Source of the DNA: an uncultured Ruminococcus sp.
GTDB taxonomy: Bacteria; Bacillota; Clostridia; Lachnospirales; Lachnospiraceae
DNA: 64,000 bases
Direction: 5' to 3'
NCBI GenBank assembly: GCA_904377845.1
Contig: CAJFGR010000005.1
Location: 1-64,000 of the forward strand
The notes below the pieces were generated by a model. The model saw nothing but the letters and a program-made list of their open reading frames with translations, made no database searches and had not been told where the DNA came from. The position numbers were made by a program, and so were the translations under genes. Shown here in pieces: positions 34,421 through 43,309 of the stretch (its first letter is position 1; each line of letters opens with the position of its first letter).

Positions 34421-36303
34421 GACACACCTCCTATTACAAGACAGAATCCGACGACAAGCACGGCCGCTGCCATAATGATCGACGGGATCCGCAGATGCCT
34501 GCGCCCGAACTCAAAACGCAGGTACCAGTTGCTTAAGTACAGATGTTCATTCTTTCCATAACTGTTCATAAAGAAACGGTTGTCTCCATTATTGATACCG
34601 TTCATATAGATCGGCACGATCTCTCTGTGAGATCTCCTGCTGATAAAGAACATCGCAACCGGAACGATAAAGATGGAGACAAGCATGATCGCCATTGTCG
34701 TGAGCACGCTCATAGAGAGCACGTCTGTTGAATTGCCGAACAGGTCTCTTATGATCGGGTTCACCATCCATACCGCCACCATCGGGAGGAAGAGACAGAG
34801 CAGAAGCATCACCGCCGCATGGAAAAACATGGACACATATTCATCCTTGCGGGTCACATCCTTTACAGTTTGTCTCGGTATATGGAAGCAAAGCAGTTTC
34901 GCCAGCCATTTTGTCCAGTAGAACATAGTCGTGGCACTTCCGTATGCGATAAAGAGCACCAGCACCACGTTGCCTGAATCCACAAATGACTTAAGCGCCA
35001 CCCATTTGGAAATAAGCATTCCGAACGGCGCCAGATACATACCGGCGATTCCGATTCCCATGATATATGCAAGCTTGGGAACTGTTATGATCAGGCCGTG
35101 CATATTTTCGATATCTCTGGATCCCAGCGTATTCTCCGTTGCACCAACCGACTGGAACAGCATGGATTTGCTGACCGCGTGGAAGATCATCAGGAAGACT
35201 GCCGCCCATACCGTCTCCTCCACGCCGATACCGGAACAGGCAACGATCAGACCCAGATTCGATATGGTGGAAAATGCCAGTACCTTCTTGGCGTCATTCT
35301 GCGCGATCGCCATCATACTTGCCATGATAAATGTAAGGCCGCCGATACTGGAGACAATGATTCCCACCAGATTTCCCTCAAGTGCCGGCGAGATACGGAT
35401 CAGCAGGTACACGCCCGCCTTGACCATCGTCGCGCTATGTAAAAGTGCACTGGACGGCGTCGGCGCAACCATGGCCCCAAGAAGCCATGTGGAAAACGGG
35501 AGCTGCGCTGATTTTGTAAGACCTGCAAGAGACAGGCACATCAGCGGCAGAAGCGCACCGATATTCACTACCTCAAGAAGCTGAAGCGTTCCGTGAATCT
35601 GCGCCATCAGCGCGATGGCCACCGCAAATCCCAGACCTCCCAGCAGGTTCATCCACAACGCACAGAAGCTGTTGCTTACCGCTTCATCCGAACGGGTATA
35701 TCCGATCATCAAAAATGAGATAACGCTTGTGATCTCCCAGAAGAAATAGATCCAGACCAGATTCTGGGAAAGGACCAGTCCGAACATCGCCGCAAGAAAC
35801 AGAAACAGCATGGAAAAGAAAAACGGCTGTCTGTCTTTTACCTCTTTGTGGTGATTGTGATATCCTTTCATATATCCGACCGTATAGATACAGATAAATC
35901 CTCCGATAAATGCTATGATGATGCACATCAGGATCGTAAGCCAGTCCACCATCATGTGCGGTCCTTCTTTGACTTCCGCGGTAAATTCTGTATACAGCAC
36001 AAGCGCCGTCTGTACTGCGGACAGAATAATCGGAAGCACTTTTCCGTATTTCACACTCAGGCAGATGATCAGGCACATCAGGAAAATATCCCCCGCCACC
36101 ATCAGATGATCGATCAGCTCAGTCTCCGGATAAAGCATCCATGCCCGGGCTCCGCCATCGATCCAGTTCACGATAAAAATAACCGTCGTAAGCATAATAA
36201 TACCGGCGCCTGCATAAACGATGTAACCTCTTGCCTTCTCATTACGGATGAACTGAAATAACACCGCCAGCACCGCCGGGATTCCAATAAGCAATGGTAT
36301 CAT
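34414..36303 (-). CDS. echA: EchA, NuoL/MrpA-like ion-translocating subunit
   Basis: A 629-residue membrane protein with about 14-16 helices. Conserved antiporter-type residues lie in LVWIYFFWEITSVISFLMIGY, and HSATMVKAGVYLLIR contains the helix-7 Lys region. I place the start at 36303, where GGAGG lies 9 bases upstream, instead of the longer frame that would include that site. First gene of the operon, expressed from 36384-36412. Whether H+ or Na+ is moved cannot be told. Confidence 0.93.
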   Translation of the reverse strand: MIPLLIGIPAVLAVLFQFIRNEKARGYIVYAGAGIIMLTTVIFIVNWIDGGARAWMLYPETELIDHLMVAGDIFLMCLIICLSVKYGKVLPIILSAVQTALVLYTEFTAEVKEGPHMMVDWLTILMCIIIAFIGGFICIYTVGYMKGYHNHHKEVKDRQPFFFSMLFLFLAAMFGLVLSQNLVWIYFFWEITSVISFLMIGYTRSDEAVSNSFCALWMNLLGGLGFAVAIALMAQIHGTLQLLEVVNIGALLPLMCLSLAGLTKSAQLPFSTWLLGAMVAPTPSSALLHSATMVKAGVYLLIRISPALEGNLVGIIVSSIGGLTFIMASMMAIAQNDAKKVLAFSTISNLGLIVACSGIGVEETVWAAVFLMIFHAVSKSMLFQSVGATENTLGSRDIENMHGLIITVPKLAYIMGIGIAGMYLAPFGMLISKWVALKSFVDSGNVVLVLFIAYGSATTMFYWTKWLAKLLCFHIPRQTVKDVTRKDEYVSMFFHAAVMLLLCLFLPMVAVWMVNPIIRDLFGNSTDVLSMSVLTTMAIMLVSIFIVPVAMFFISRRSHREIVPIYMNGINNGDNRFFMNSYGKNEHLYLSNWYLRFEFGRRHLRIPSIIMAAAVLVVGFCLVIGGVSW

Positions 36304-36383
36304 TATCGTAATCCTCCTTTCACTCAACTCTCTTCTCTTAATTAACAGCTGTATGCTGAAAATGAGAAAAGCCTATCATAAAT

Positions 36384-36412
36384 GTTATAATCCTCATTCG
36401 CAATTTTTACAA
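36384..36412 (-). promoter_or_regulatory. Promoter of the ech operon
   Basis: On the minus strand TTGTAA (36407-36412), a 17-base spacer and TATAAC (36384-36389) lie about 80 bases before echA. An overlapping alternative is TTGCGA with TATGAT, also 17 bases apart. The divergent hyp operon must start within the same 260-base gap. Confidence 0.6.
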
Positions 36413-36563
36413 TAGCCATGTGCGATTTTTTGTGTTTTATTGTGCAAAAATGTGCTAGAATGAACAGTGGCGAAATATCCGGTATAACTGTACCGTCATT
36501 ATTTCTAAGATGCCGGGAGAAAAATACCTTTTATTTCCAATATCGGTCAGGAGGTTACACGAT

Positions 36564-36947
36564 ATGCACGAGCTCAGCATTACGGAGCATCTGCTCGAAG
36601 ACTGTATCAGAGAGGCACAAAGACAAAACGCCAGAAAGATCCGGGTCATCCGGCTGTGCATCGGACAGCTGAAGGGCATTGTCCCCGACTGTATCCAGAT
36701 CTATCTGGATATGCTCTCCGAAGGCACGATCGCCGAGGGCGCGCGGATCGAAGCGGAATTTCTCCCGGTGCGGGTGCTGTGCCGTGACTGCGGAAAAGAA
36801 GGCCGTATAACGCCGCATCATCTGGAGTGCCCGCACTGCGGCAGTCTGAAGCTGAAGCTTTTATCGGGCAGAGAATTTTATATCAAAAGTATGGAGGTAG
36901 ATATCGATGGAGATCAAAGTACTGCATCAGGTAATGGACTGGAATGA
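36564..36947 (+). CDS. hypA: HypA, hydrogenase nickel insertion protein
   Basis: A 127-residue nickel chaperone. It starts MHELSITEHLLE, where His2 is the nickel ligand. The zinc site is formed by CRDCGKEG and CPHCGSLK. AGGAGG lies 9 bases before this ATG, and the longer frame from 36510 has no such site. The C-terminus overlaps hypB by 41 bases. First gene of hypABFCDE, divergent from the ech operon it serves. Confidence 0.93.
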   Translation: MHELSITEHLLEDCIREAQRQNARKIRVIRLCIGQLKGIVPDCIQIYLDMLSEGTIAEGARIEAEFLPVRVLCRDCGKEGRITPHHLECPHCGSLKLKLLSGREFYIKSMEVDIDGDQSTASGNGLE

Positions 36948-37563
36948 GGACGTAAGCGAGGAAGTAAAAAGCACGCTTTCCTCTCATCATATCTGTATGG
37001 TCAATGTAATGGGAAGCCCCGGAGCGGGCAAAACAACACTGATCACTTCCCTTATTAATAAACTGAAAAAGGATTACCGCGCCGGCGTTATCGAGGGCGA
37101 CATCGCGGGGCAGGTAGACGCCGAACGGATCGCTTCTCTGGGCGTTCCCACGGTCCAGCTCAACACAGACGGCGCGTGCCATATCGAAGCCATGAGTATT
37201 CAGCACATCCTTCCGGAACTTTCCCTGGATGATCTGGATGTGATTTTCGTGGAAAATATCGGAAATCTTGTGTGCCCGGCCGAATTCCGCATCGGTGAAT
37301 CCGTGCGGATTACGATCCTAAGCATCCCCGAGGGAGACGATAAGGTAGAAAAGTATCCTCTCATGTTTACGGATACCGACTGCCTTGCACTTAATAAATA
37401 TGATATGATGCCTTATTTTGATTTCGATGAAAGCCGGGTCTGTGCTAACTATGAGACTGTCAATCCGGACGCTCCTCTGTTCCGGATCAGCAGCCGCACC
37501 GGGGAAGGCGTACAGGACCTTGCTGATTTCATCGCAGATAAAATAGAGGAAGCGAAAGCATGA
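36907..37563 (+). CDS. hypB: HypB, nickel incorporation GTPase
   Basis: A 218-residue GTPase that drives nickel delivery to the hydrogenase large subunit. Walker A is GSPGAGKTT (36-44), the metal-site region is VIEGDIAGQVDAERIA, and NKYDMMP supplies guanine recognition. It lacks the N-terminal His-rich nickel store found in some HypB proteins. The stop overlaps the hypF start (ATGA). Confidence 0.94.
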   Translation: MEIKVLHQVMDWNEDVSEEVKSTLSSHHICMVNVMGSPGAGKTTLITSLINKLKKDYRAGVIEGDIAGQVDAERIASLGVPTVQLNTDGACHIEAMSIQHILPELSLDDLDVIFVENIGNLVCPAEFRIGESVRITILSIPEGDDKVEKYPLMFTDTDCLALNKYDMMPYFDFDESRVCANYETVNPDAPLFRISSRTGEGVQDLADFIADKIEEAKA

Positions 37564-40142
37564 GAATCCGCATCACCGTAAACGGTATCGTTCAGGGCGT
37601 GGGGTTTCGGCCTTTTCTCCACCGGCTTGCAGAGAAATACCACACCGGCGGATGGGTGCGCAATACTTCCGACGGGCTGGAAGGCGTGCTGGACGGAGAA
37701 CAGGACGAACTGGAACAATTCCTTGCCGAGTTAAAGACCTCCCCGCCGCCCATGGCACAGATCGAATCGGTGCATACCGCGCAAATAGAAACCGATGCAG
37801 ACGGCCCGGAAGAATCCCGGGGTACAGCTGCCGGCTCTTCCGGGACATTTGTCATACGGGAAAGCCGTATCCGTCCGGGAGCGACTCTCATTTCCCCGGA
37901 TATTTCCATGTGTCCCGAATGTGAAGCCGAACTTAATACACCGTCTGACCGGAGATACCGGTACCCTTTTATAAACTGTACAAACTGCGGTCCCAGATAT
38001 ACAATCATAGAAGAGCTTCCGTATGACCGTGAGCGGACTGTGATGGACGAATTTCCAATGTGTCCGGACTGTGCAGAAGAATACAGCGACATAAAAAGCC
38101 GGCGGTATCACGCCCAGCCGGACTGCTGTCCGAAATGCGGTCCTCAGGTTTTCTATCAGGCGTCGGAGCCGATGCGGGAACTGCCTGCAGCACCAGGACA
38201 GGATCACAATATCCCCGGCACGGCCGCCGGTGATAAAGCTTTCCGCCGAGCCCAGGAACTCCTCGCAGACGGCGGTATCCTTGCAGTCAAGGGGATCGGA
38301 GGCATACACCTTGCCTGTGATGCGCTCAACGCCGGAGCGGTCGGCAGACTCCGCAGGCGCAAACACCGTGGGGAGAAGCCTCTGGCTGTCATGTGCCGTT
38401 CCCTTCAGGCAGTTCATCGGATCTGTCGGATCACACCGGCGGAAGAAAAGCTGCTGACAAGCCCTGAACGTCCCATCGTTCTTCTCGAAAAACGCAAAGA
38501 CTTAACGGATTTACAGGCCGTCCGGGCACTCGATGCACTCAGTTTCAGTGCCAGACTCGGGGTGATGCTGCCCTACACGCCTCTCCACACTCTGCTCCTG
38601 GACGGAATTTACGGCGGCCCTGATATTCTGGTTATGACAAGCGGTAATATACCGGGCTGTCCTGTACTTACGGATAACAAGTCCGCACTGAGTGCACTTT
38701 CAGACGTTACAGACGGCTTTCTGCTGCACAACCGCAGGATCGCCAACCGGTGCGATGATTCTCTTGTGGCTGAGTGGAAGGGGCACCCGTATTTTCTCCG
38801 CAGGAGCCGCGGTTATGTCCCCCGCCCGCTGGAATTCAAAGCACCGTCTGATACAGCCTGCGGAAAGATTGTACCGGATCATGAGAATCCCTCCGTGACT
38901 GCCGACGGCATCTTTGCACTGGGAGCCGAACAGAAGGCATCTTTTGCACTGGGACAGGACCGCCACGTGTTCCTTAGCCCTTATATCGGCGATCTGAAAA
39001 ATGCCGAGACGTTTGAGCACTATACACAGGCAATGCGGACATACGAAAGGCTCTTCCGCCTGAAACCGTCCGTATATGTGTGTGACCTGCACCCTGATTA
39101 CCTGTCCACCGGCGAGGCCCGGCGCCGCGCCGCGTCAGACCATGTGCCTCTTCTGCAGGTACAGCACCACTGGGCGCATATGGCGTCCTGCATGGCGGAC
39201 AATAACCTGGACGGGCCATGCTTCGGAATCATCTGGGACGGCACCGGACTGGGAACCGACGGAAATATATGGGGCGGAGAATTCCTCACCGGAGATTACA
39301 GATCTTTTCATCGGGTCGGCTCTGTCCGCCCCGTACTTCTCCCCGGCGGAGACCGGGCTGTCCGCGAGATCGGAAGGATTGCTCTCTCCTTAGTTCTGGA
39401 CGCCGCGAAGGACGCGGAAAATATATCTGAATTCACCTACTCCAAGGTACCGCTTCCGGAAGAAAAATGCCGGATGCTGACCGGACTCATAAAATCATCG
39501 CCCCGGACTGTTCCGGCAGCCAGCAGCATCGGACGTCTGTTTGACGGTGTATGCGCCCTCATTCTGGGACGTTCTGAAGTTGACTACGAAGGAGAAGGAG
39601 CCGCATTAACAGAAGCGCTCTCCCCGGCAGAGACTCCTGAACAGCTGACAGCAGCAGCCTTCCCCTCAGGATCAGCACTCGCAGAGAATTTAAAATACAG
39701 CGGCACGGCCGCTCTTCTGACAGAGCTGTCCTATCCTGTACAGTTCTATGAAGAAAACGGAATGCGCATTTTCGACACGCGCCCTGTGACACGCGCGCTT
39801 CTCGAAGATCTGGAAGAACATAAGGACAAAGGCAGGTCTGCCCTTCGATTTATGGCGACACTCGTGTGTATGGCTGCGGATCAGTGCCGTGTGCTCAACG
39901 CTGAAAGACTCCCTGTCGTTCTCTCCGGAGGAGTATTCCAGAACCGCTTCCTCCTCCACGGAGTCACTTCTCTGCTGGAGGAAAACGGATTTGCCGTATA
40001 TACACATCGCCGGGTATCCGCAAACGATGAGGGCATAGCTCTGGGGCAGCTCGCCATCGCCTGCCGGAGACGAAAAATATCTGAAGAAGATGAAACAGTT
40101 CAGTCATCGGATTATTATATATATCAGAAAAGAGGATCATAA
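37560..40142 (+). CDS. hypF: HypF, carbamoyltransferase for cyanide ligand synthesis
   Basis: An 860-residue enzyme that makes the carbamoyl group later turned into CN ligands. The order is acylphosphatase (1-90, VQGVGFRPFLHRLA), two zinc fingers (CPECEAELNTP with CTNCGP, and CPDCAEEYSD with CPKCGP), a YrdC-like domain (about 220-400) and a Kae1-like C-terminal domain with HHWAHMASC (metal-binding His pair) and VVLSGGVFQNRF. It is about 100 residues longer than usual, from insertions in the acylphosphatase/zinc-finger junction and before the YrdC part. The reading frame is intact. Confidence 0.93.
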   Translation: MRIRITVNGIVQGVGFRPFLHRLAEKYHTGGWVRNTSDGLEGVLDGEQDELEQFLAELKTSPPPMAQIESVHTAQIETDADGPEESRGTAAGSSGTFVIRESRIRPGATLISPDISMCPECEAELNTPSDRRYRYPFINCTNCGPRYTIIEELPYDRERTVMDEFPMCPDCAEEYSDIKSRRYHAQPDCCPKCGPQVFYQASEPMRELPAAPGQDHNIPGTAAGDKAFRRAQELLADGGILAVKGIGGIHLACDALNAGAVGRLRRRKHRGEKPLAVMCRSLQAVHRICRITPAEEKLLTSPERPIVLLEKRKDLTDLQAVRALDALSFSARLGVMLPYTPLHTLLLDGIYGGPDILVMTSGNIPGCPVLTDNKSALSALSDVTDGFLLHNRRIANRCDDSLVAEWKGHPYFLRRSRGYVPRPLEFKAPSDTACGKIVPDHENPSVTADGIFALGAEQKASFALGQDRHVFLSPYIGDLKNAETFEHYTQAMRTYERLFRLKPSVYVCDLHPDYLSTGEARRRAASDHVPLLQVQHHWAHMASCMADNNLDGPCFGIIWDGTGLGTDGNIWGGEFLTGDYRSFHRVGSVRPVLLPGGDRAVREIGRIALSLVLDAAKDAENISEFTYSKVPLPEEKCRMLTGLIKSSPRTVPAASSIGRLFDGVCALILGRSEVDYEGEGAALTEALSPAETPEQLTAAAFPSGSALAENLKYSGTAALLTELSYPVQFYEENGMRIFDTRPVTRALLEDLEEHKDKGRSALRFMATLVCMAADQCRVLNAERLPVVLSGGVFQNRFLLHGVTSLLEENGFAVYTHRRVSANDEGIALGQLAIACRRRKISEEDETVQSSDYYIYQKRGS

Positions 40143-40145
40143 CTT

Positions 40146-40364
40146 ATGTGTTTAGCAATGCCTATGAAAATCAGCAAAATAGACGGCTCTCTGGCTCAGT
40201 GCGAAGCCGGCGGCCTCACCCAGGATATCCGCATCGACTTTATTACAGACGCGCGTCCCGGCGATTACGTTATGGTACACGCCGGTTTTGCCATTGAGAA
40301 AATGTCAGAAGAAGAAGCCCTGGAAAATATGGAGCTTCTGGAGGAGATAAAAAATGCTTTATGA
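40146..40364 (+). CDS. hypC: HypC, hydrogenase maturation chaperone
   Basis: A 72-residue HypC starting MCLAMPMKI, whose Cys2 binds the Fe(CN)2CO intermediate together with HypD. It lies 3 bases after hypF and overlaps hypD by 11 bases. Confidence 0.94.
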   Translation: MCLAMPMKISKIDGSLAQCEAGGLTQDIRIDFITDARPGDYVMVHAGFAIEKMSEEEALENMELLEEIKNAL

Positions 40365-41445
40365 CAGCTATTTTAAAAAGCCGAAAGACGTACCTCTCCT
40401 TCTTGATAAGATCAGGAAGTACAGCGATAAGACCGGATCCGTACGCCTGATGGAAATCTGCGGGACACACACCATGGCGATCGCGCGCAGCGGAATCAGA
40501 AGCGTACTCCCGGAAAATGTACAGCTTCTCTCCGGTCCCGGCTGTCCGGTCTGCGTTACGCCATCCAACATGATCGATATGATTCTCGACCTGTCCCAGA
40601 GCCCCGGCGTACTGGTCACCAGTTACGGTGATCTTTTGCGGATTCCCGGATCTGTACAGGGCGACTGCCTTCTGTCGCGCCGCGCGGACGGCGGTAAAGT
40701 CGAATCCGTTTACTCCCCCATGGATGCGGTTAAAATTGCGGAAGAACATCCTGATACAGAAGTCATTTTCCTGGGAGTCGGATTTGAGACTACCGCTCCC
40801 GGAACCGCCGCCTGTATCCTCGAGGCATCTGCACGGAAGCTTGAAAACTTCTCTGTGCTGTGCCTGTTAAAAAGAACAGAACCGGCCATCCGCTCCCTCA
40901 TTGAGTCTGACGATTTTGCAGTAAACGGATTTCTGTGTCCCGGCCATGTCGCTGCCATTATCGGAGCCGGCGGATTTTCCTTTCTCCCGGACGATTACGG
41001 CCTTCCGGGGGTGGTAAGCGGCTTTGAACCTGCAGATCTCCTCTGTTCCATCCTGGAACTGACAGAGATGCTCGCACGGGAGACGCCGGAATTAAAAAAC
41101 GAATATACCCGGCTTGTGCATCAGGAAGGGAACCCTGCCGCCCTGGCATTAATGGAGCAGGTATTCTGCCCCTCTGTATCTGACTGGCGGGGACTCGGGC
41201 AAATTTCGAACAGCGGCTATCGAATCCGGGATGAATACGCACAATGGGATGCCATGAAGAAATTCGCACTCTCCCCCGCAGAGGAAAAAGAGATACCCGG
41301 ATGCCGCTGTGCCCAGGTCATACGCGGCGTCCTGCGTCCCTCCGGCTGCCCCCTCTTTAAGAAAGTCTGCTCTCCGGATAATCCCGTGGGACCGTGTATG
41401 GTTTCCGGCGAAGGGGCCTGTGCCGCTGCATATCAGTACGAATAG
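40354..41445 (+). CDS. hypD: HypD, Fe-cyanide cofactor assembly protein
   Basis: A 363-residue iron-sulfur protein that assembles Fe(CN)2CO with HypC. Characteristic stretches are MEICGTHTMAIARSGIR, LLSGPGCPVCVTP and FLGVGFETTAPGTAA. The Cys residues of the C-terminal [4Fe-4S] site are present (GCRCAQV, CPLFKKVC, GPCMVSGEGAC). The start overlaps hypC and has GGAGG upstream. Confidence 0.95.
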   Translation: MLYDSYFKKPKDVPLLLDKIRKYSDKTGSVRLMEICGTHTMAIARSGIRSVLPENVQLLSGPGCPVCVTPSNMIDMILDLSQSPGVLVTSYGDLLRIPGSVQGDCLLSRRADGGKVESVYSPMDAVKIAEEHPDTEVIFLGVGFETTAPGTAACILEASARKLENFSVLCLLKRTEPAIRSLIESDDFAVNGFLCPGHVAAIIGAGGFSFLPDDYGLPGVVSGFEPADLLCSILELTEMLARETPELKNEYTRLVHQEGNPAALALMEQVFCPSVSDWRGLGQISNSGYRIRDEYAQWDAMKKFALSPAEEKEIPGCRCAQVIRGVLRPSGCPLFKKVCSPDNPVGPCMVSGEGACAAAYQYE

Positions 41446-41522
41446 CACTAAAAGAGTACTATATACTCAATTAGAACAGCAATACAAAATGAAATCTTGA
41501 AGTATTAAGGAAGACAGAGGTA

Positions 41523-42554
41523 ATGACCATGGAAAACAGAATAAGAGATGACAGAATTACACTTGATTACGGAAGCGGCGGCTTAAAAACTTCGGAACTG
41601 ATCGAGTCGATCCTTCTGCCCGCATTTGATAACACAGCGCTCTCCCAGCTTGGGGACGGCGCCATCCTAAACGGCAGTGACAAACTGGTATTCTCAACAG
41701 ACAGCTTCGTCGTCTCCCCGTGGAGATTTCCGGGTGGTGATATCGGGAAGCTTTCTGTCTGCGGAACTGTAAACGATCTGTGCATGGCCGGCGGAACTCC
41801 GAAATACCTCAGCCTTTCTTTTATATTAGAAGAAGGATTCTCTTTCTCTGACTTTAAGGACATCGTCTCTTCAATCGCAGAAGAAGCCAAAAAAGCCGGC
41901 GTATCCATCGTGACCGGCGACACAAAAGTCGTAGATTCCGGCAAAGGCGACGGGATCTATATCAACACTGCCGGAATCGGTTTTCAGAGAGCCGTCCTGC
42001 CCGGAAGAACTGCCATCCGCCCGGGAGATGCCGTTCTGATCAGCGGCACCCTCGGCCGCCACGGCGCTGCAGTCATGATGGCACGCTCCGGACTGCTTCG
42101 CGGAGACAGCCCGCTCGTCTCCGACTGCCGGCCGCTGCACAAAATCAGTGCGGCCGCTCTTGAAGCCGCAGGCAATGATTCCATCCGTATCCTGCGCGAC
42201 CCGACCAGGGGCGGAGTCGCTACCACACTCAATGAATTCACAGAACAGATGCCGTTCTCCATCGAACTGGACGAAGCATTACTGCCCATTGATTCCGCGG
42301 TGGAAGCCGCCTGCGATATGCTCGGCCTGGATCCGCTCTACTGCGCCTGCGAGGGCAGGATGCTCGCTGTCTGCGCTCCGGAAGCCGCTGATGCCGTCCT
42401 CAATGAAGTCAAAAAAACACCCGGCGGAGAAAACGCCGCCCGGATCGGCACCGTAACCGAGGAGCTGCCCGGCAGAGTCCTCCTAAAAACCCCAATCGGC
42501 GGCAGAAGAATCCTCGCCAAACTAAACGGAATACAACTGCCGAGGATATGTTAA
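41523..42554 (+). CDS. hypE: HypE, carbamoyl dehydratase
   Basis: A 343-residue PurM-like enzyme that dehydrates the carbamoyl group on its own C-terminal Cys to give the thiocyanate donating cyanide to iron. It ends exactly in PRIC, the required C-terminal motif. LDYGSGGLKTSELI and ARIGTVTEE are also typical. A second ATG two codons in (41529) is an equally good start. It follows hypD after a 77-base gap and is convergent with luxS. Confidence 0.95.
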   Translation: MTMENRIRDDRITLDYGSGGLKTSELIESILLPAFDNTALSQLGDGAILNGSDKLVFSTDSFVVSPWRFPGGDIGKLSVCGTVNDLCMAGGTPKYLSLSFILEEGFSFSDFKDIVSSIAEEAKKAGVSIVTGDTKVVDSGKGDGIYINTAGIGFQRAVLPGRTAIRPGDAVLISGTLGRHGAAVMMARSGLLRGDSPLVSDCRPLHKISAAALEAAGNDSIRILRDPTRGGVATTLNEFTEQMPFSIELDEALLPIDSAVEAACDMLGLDPLYCACEGRMLAVCAPEAADAVLNEVKKTPGGENAARIGTVTEELPGRVLLKTPIGGRRILAKLNGIQLPRIC

Positions 42555-42576
42555 ACAAGAAAGCCATGCGGTGGGA

Positions 42577-43044
42577 TTATTCCGGATAAGTAAATCTTTT
42601 ATTCTTCATCAGATCATCTCTGTATTTTCTGATGTAGTACTTCGCTATATTGAGATTCTGCTCGGAGTAATTGCCGCACTGATCCGGCTGCGCCCCGGGG
42701 ATCTCTCCCTCATATGATATAATAAAGTCACACATATGGATTACAAGATCATAGATATCCTCGGGATTCAGATCCCCGAACATCACAATATAGCACCCGG
42801 TGCGGCATCCCATCGGCCCGAAGTACACAATATCATCTTTCCGGCTGCTGTTTCTTAAATATGTCGCCGCCATATGTTCGATCGTATGGAGTGCCGGCAT
42901 ATCAACTACGGGCTCCCTGTTCGGCGCCGTAATCCTCATATCAAAAGTAGTAATAACACAGTCCCCGCGCTGATCTCTTCTTGAAACATACAGCCCCGGT
43001 AAGAGTTCCAGATGATTGATTGTAAAGCTCGCAATTCTTTCCAT
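42577..43044 (-). CDS. luxS: LuxS, S-ribosylhomocysteine lyase
   Basis: A 155-residue enzyme that cleaves S-ribosylhomocysteine to homocysteine and DPD, the precursor of autoinducer-2. The metal ligands are the two His in HTIEHMAAT and the Cys in DQCGNY. The catalytic Cys lies in GCRTGCY. I prefer the ATG at 43044, 9 bases after GGAGGT, over the ATG at 43053 that touches it. A promoter lies about 120 bases upstream, and the leader contains a strong CCCTCTCTT/AAGAGAGGG hairpin (43132-43152). Confidence 0.94.
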   Translation of the reverse strand: MERIASFTINHLELLPGLYVSRRDQRGDCVITTFDMRITAPNREPVVDMPALHTIEHMAATYLRNSSRKDDIVYFGPMGCRTGCYIVMFGDLNPEDIYDLVIHMCDFIISYEGEIPGAQPDQCGNYSEQNLNIAKYYIRKYRDDLMKNKRFTYPE

Positions 43045-43163
43045 AATTTCCATACCTCCGATTATTTCTGCAATTCAAAACTGCACGATTTATAGTGTCA
43101 CACTGGCGTTCTTACTGCGGCAGCGCTTCTGCCCTCTCTTGATAAGAGAGGGTACGACATATT

Positions 43164-43192
43164 ATTATAGCGAAAGGCCCCTGAATGAACAA
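43164..43192 (-). promoter_or_regulatory. Promoter of luxS
   Basis: On the minus strand TTGTTC (43187-43192), a 17-base spacer and TATAAT (43164-43169). The transcript would begin just before the hairpin at 43132-43152. Confidence 0.6.
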
Positions 43193-43309
43193 GTTATTTA
43201 TAATCACCTGACGCTCTTATTTTGTGATATACTAAGAAAAGGTAACAACGGATACTGACATATCTTTTTAAGACGAAACGGATTTAACCGTTTCCGGCAG
43301 GTACATAAG

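Noticed and set aside
43054..43163. Possible SAM or SAH riboswitch in the luxS leader
   Set aside because: Only a simple hairpin (CCCTCTCTT/AAGAGAGGG) is visible and I could not find the conserved core of any such riboswitch.
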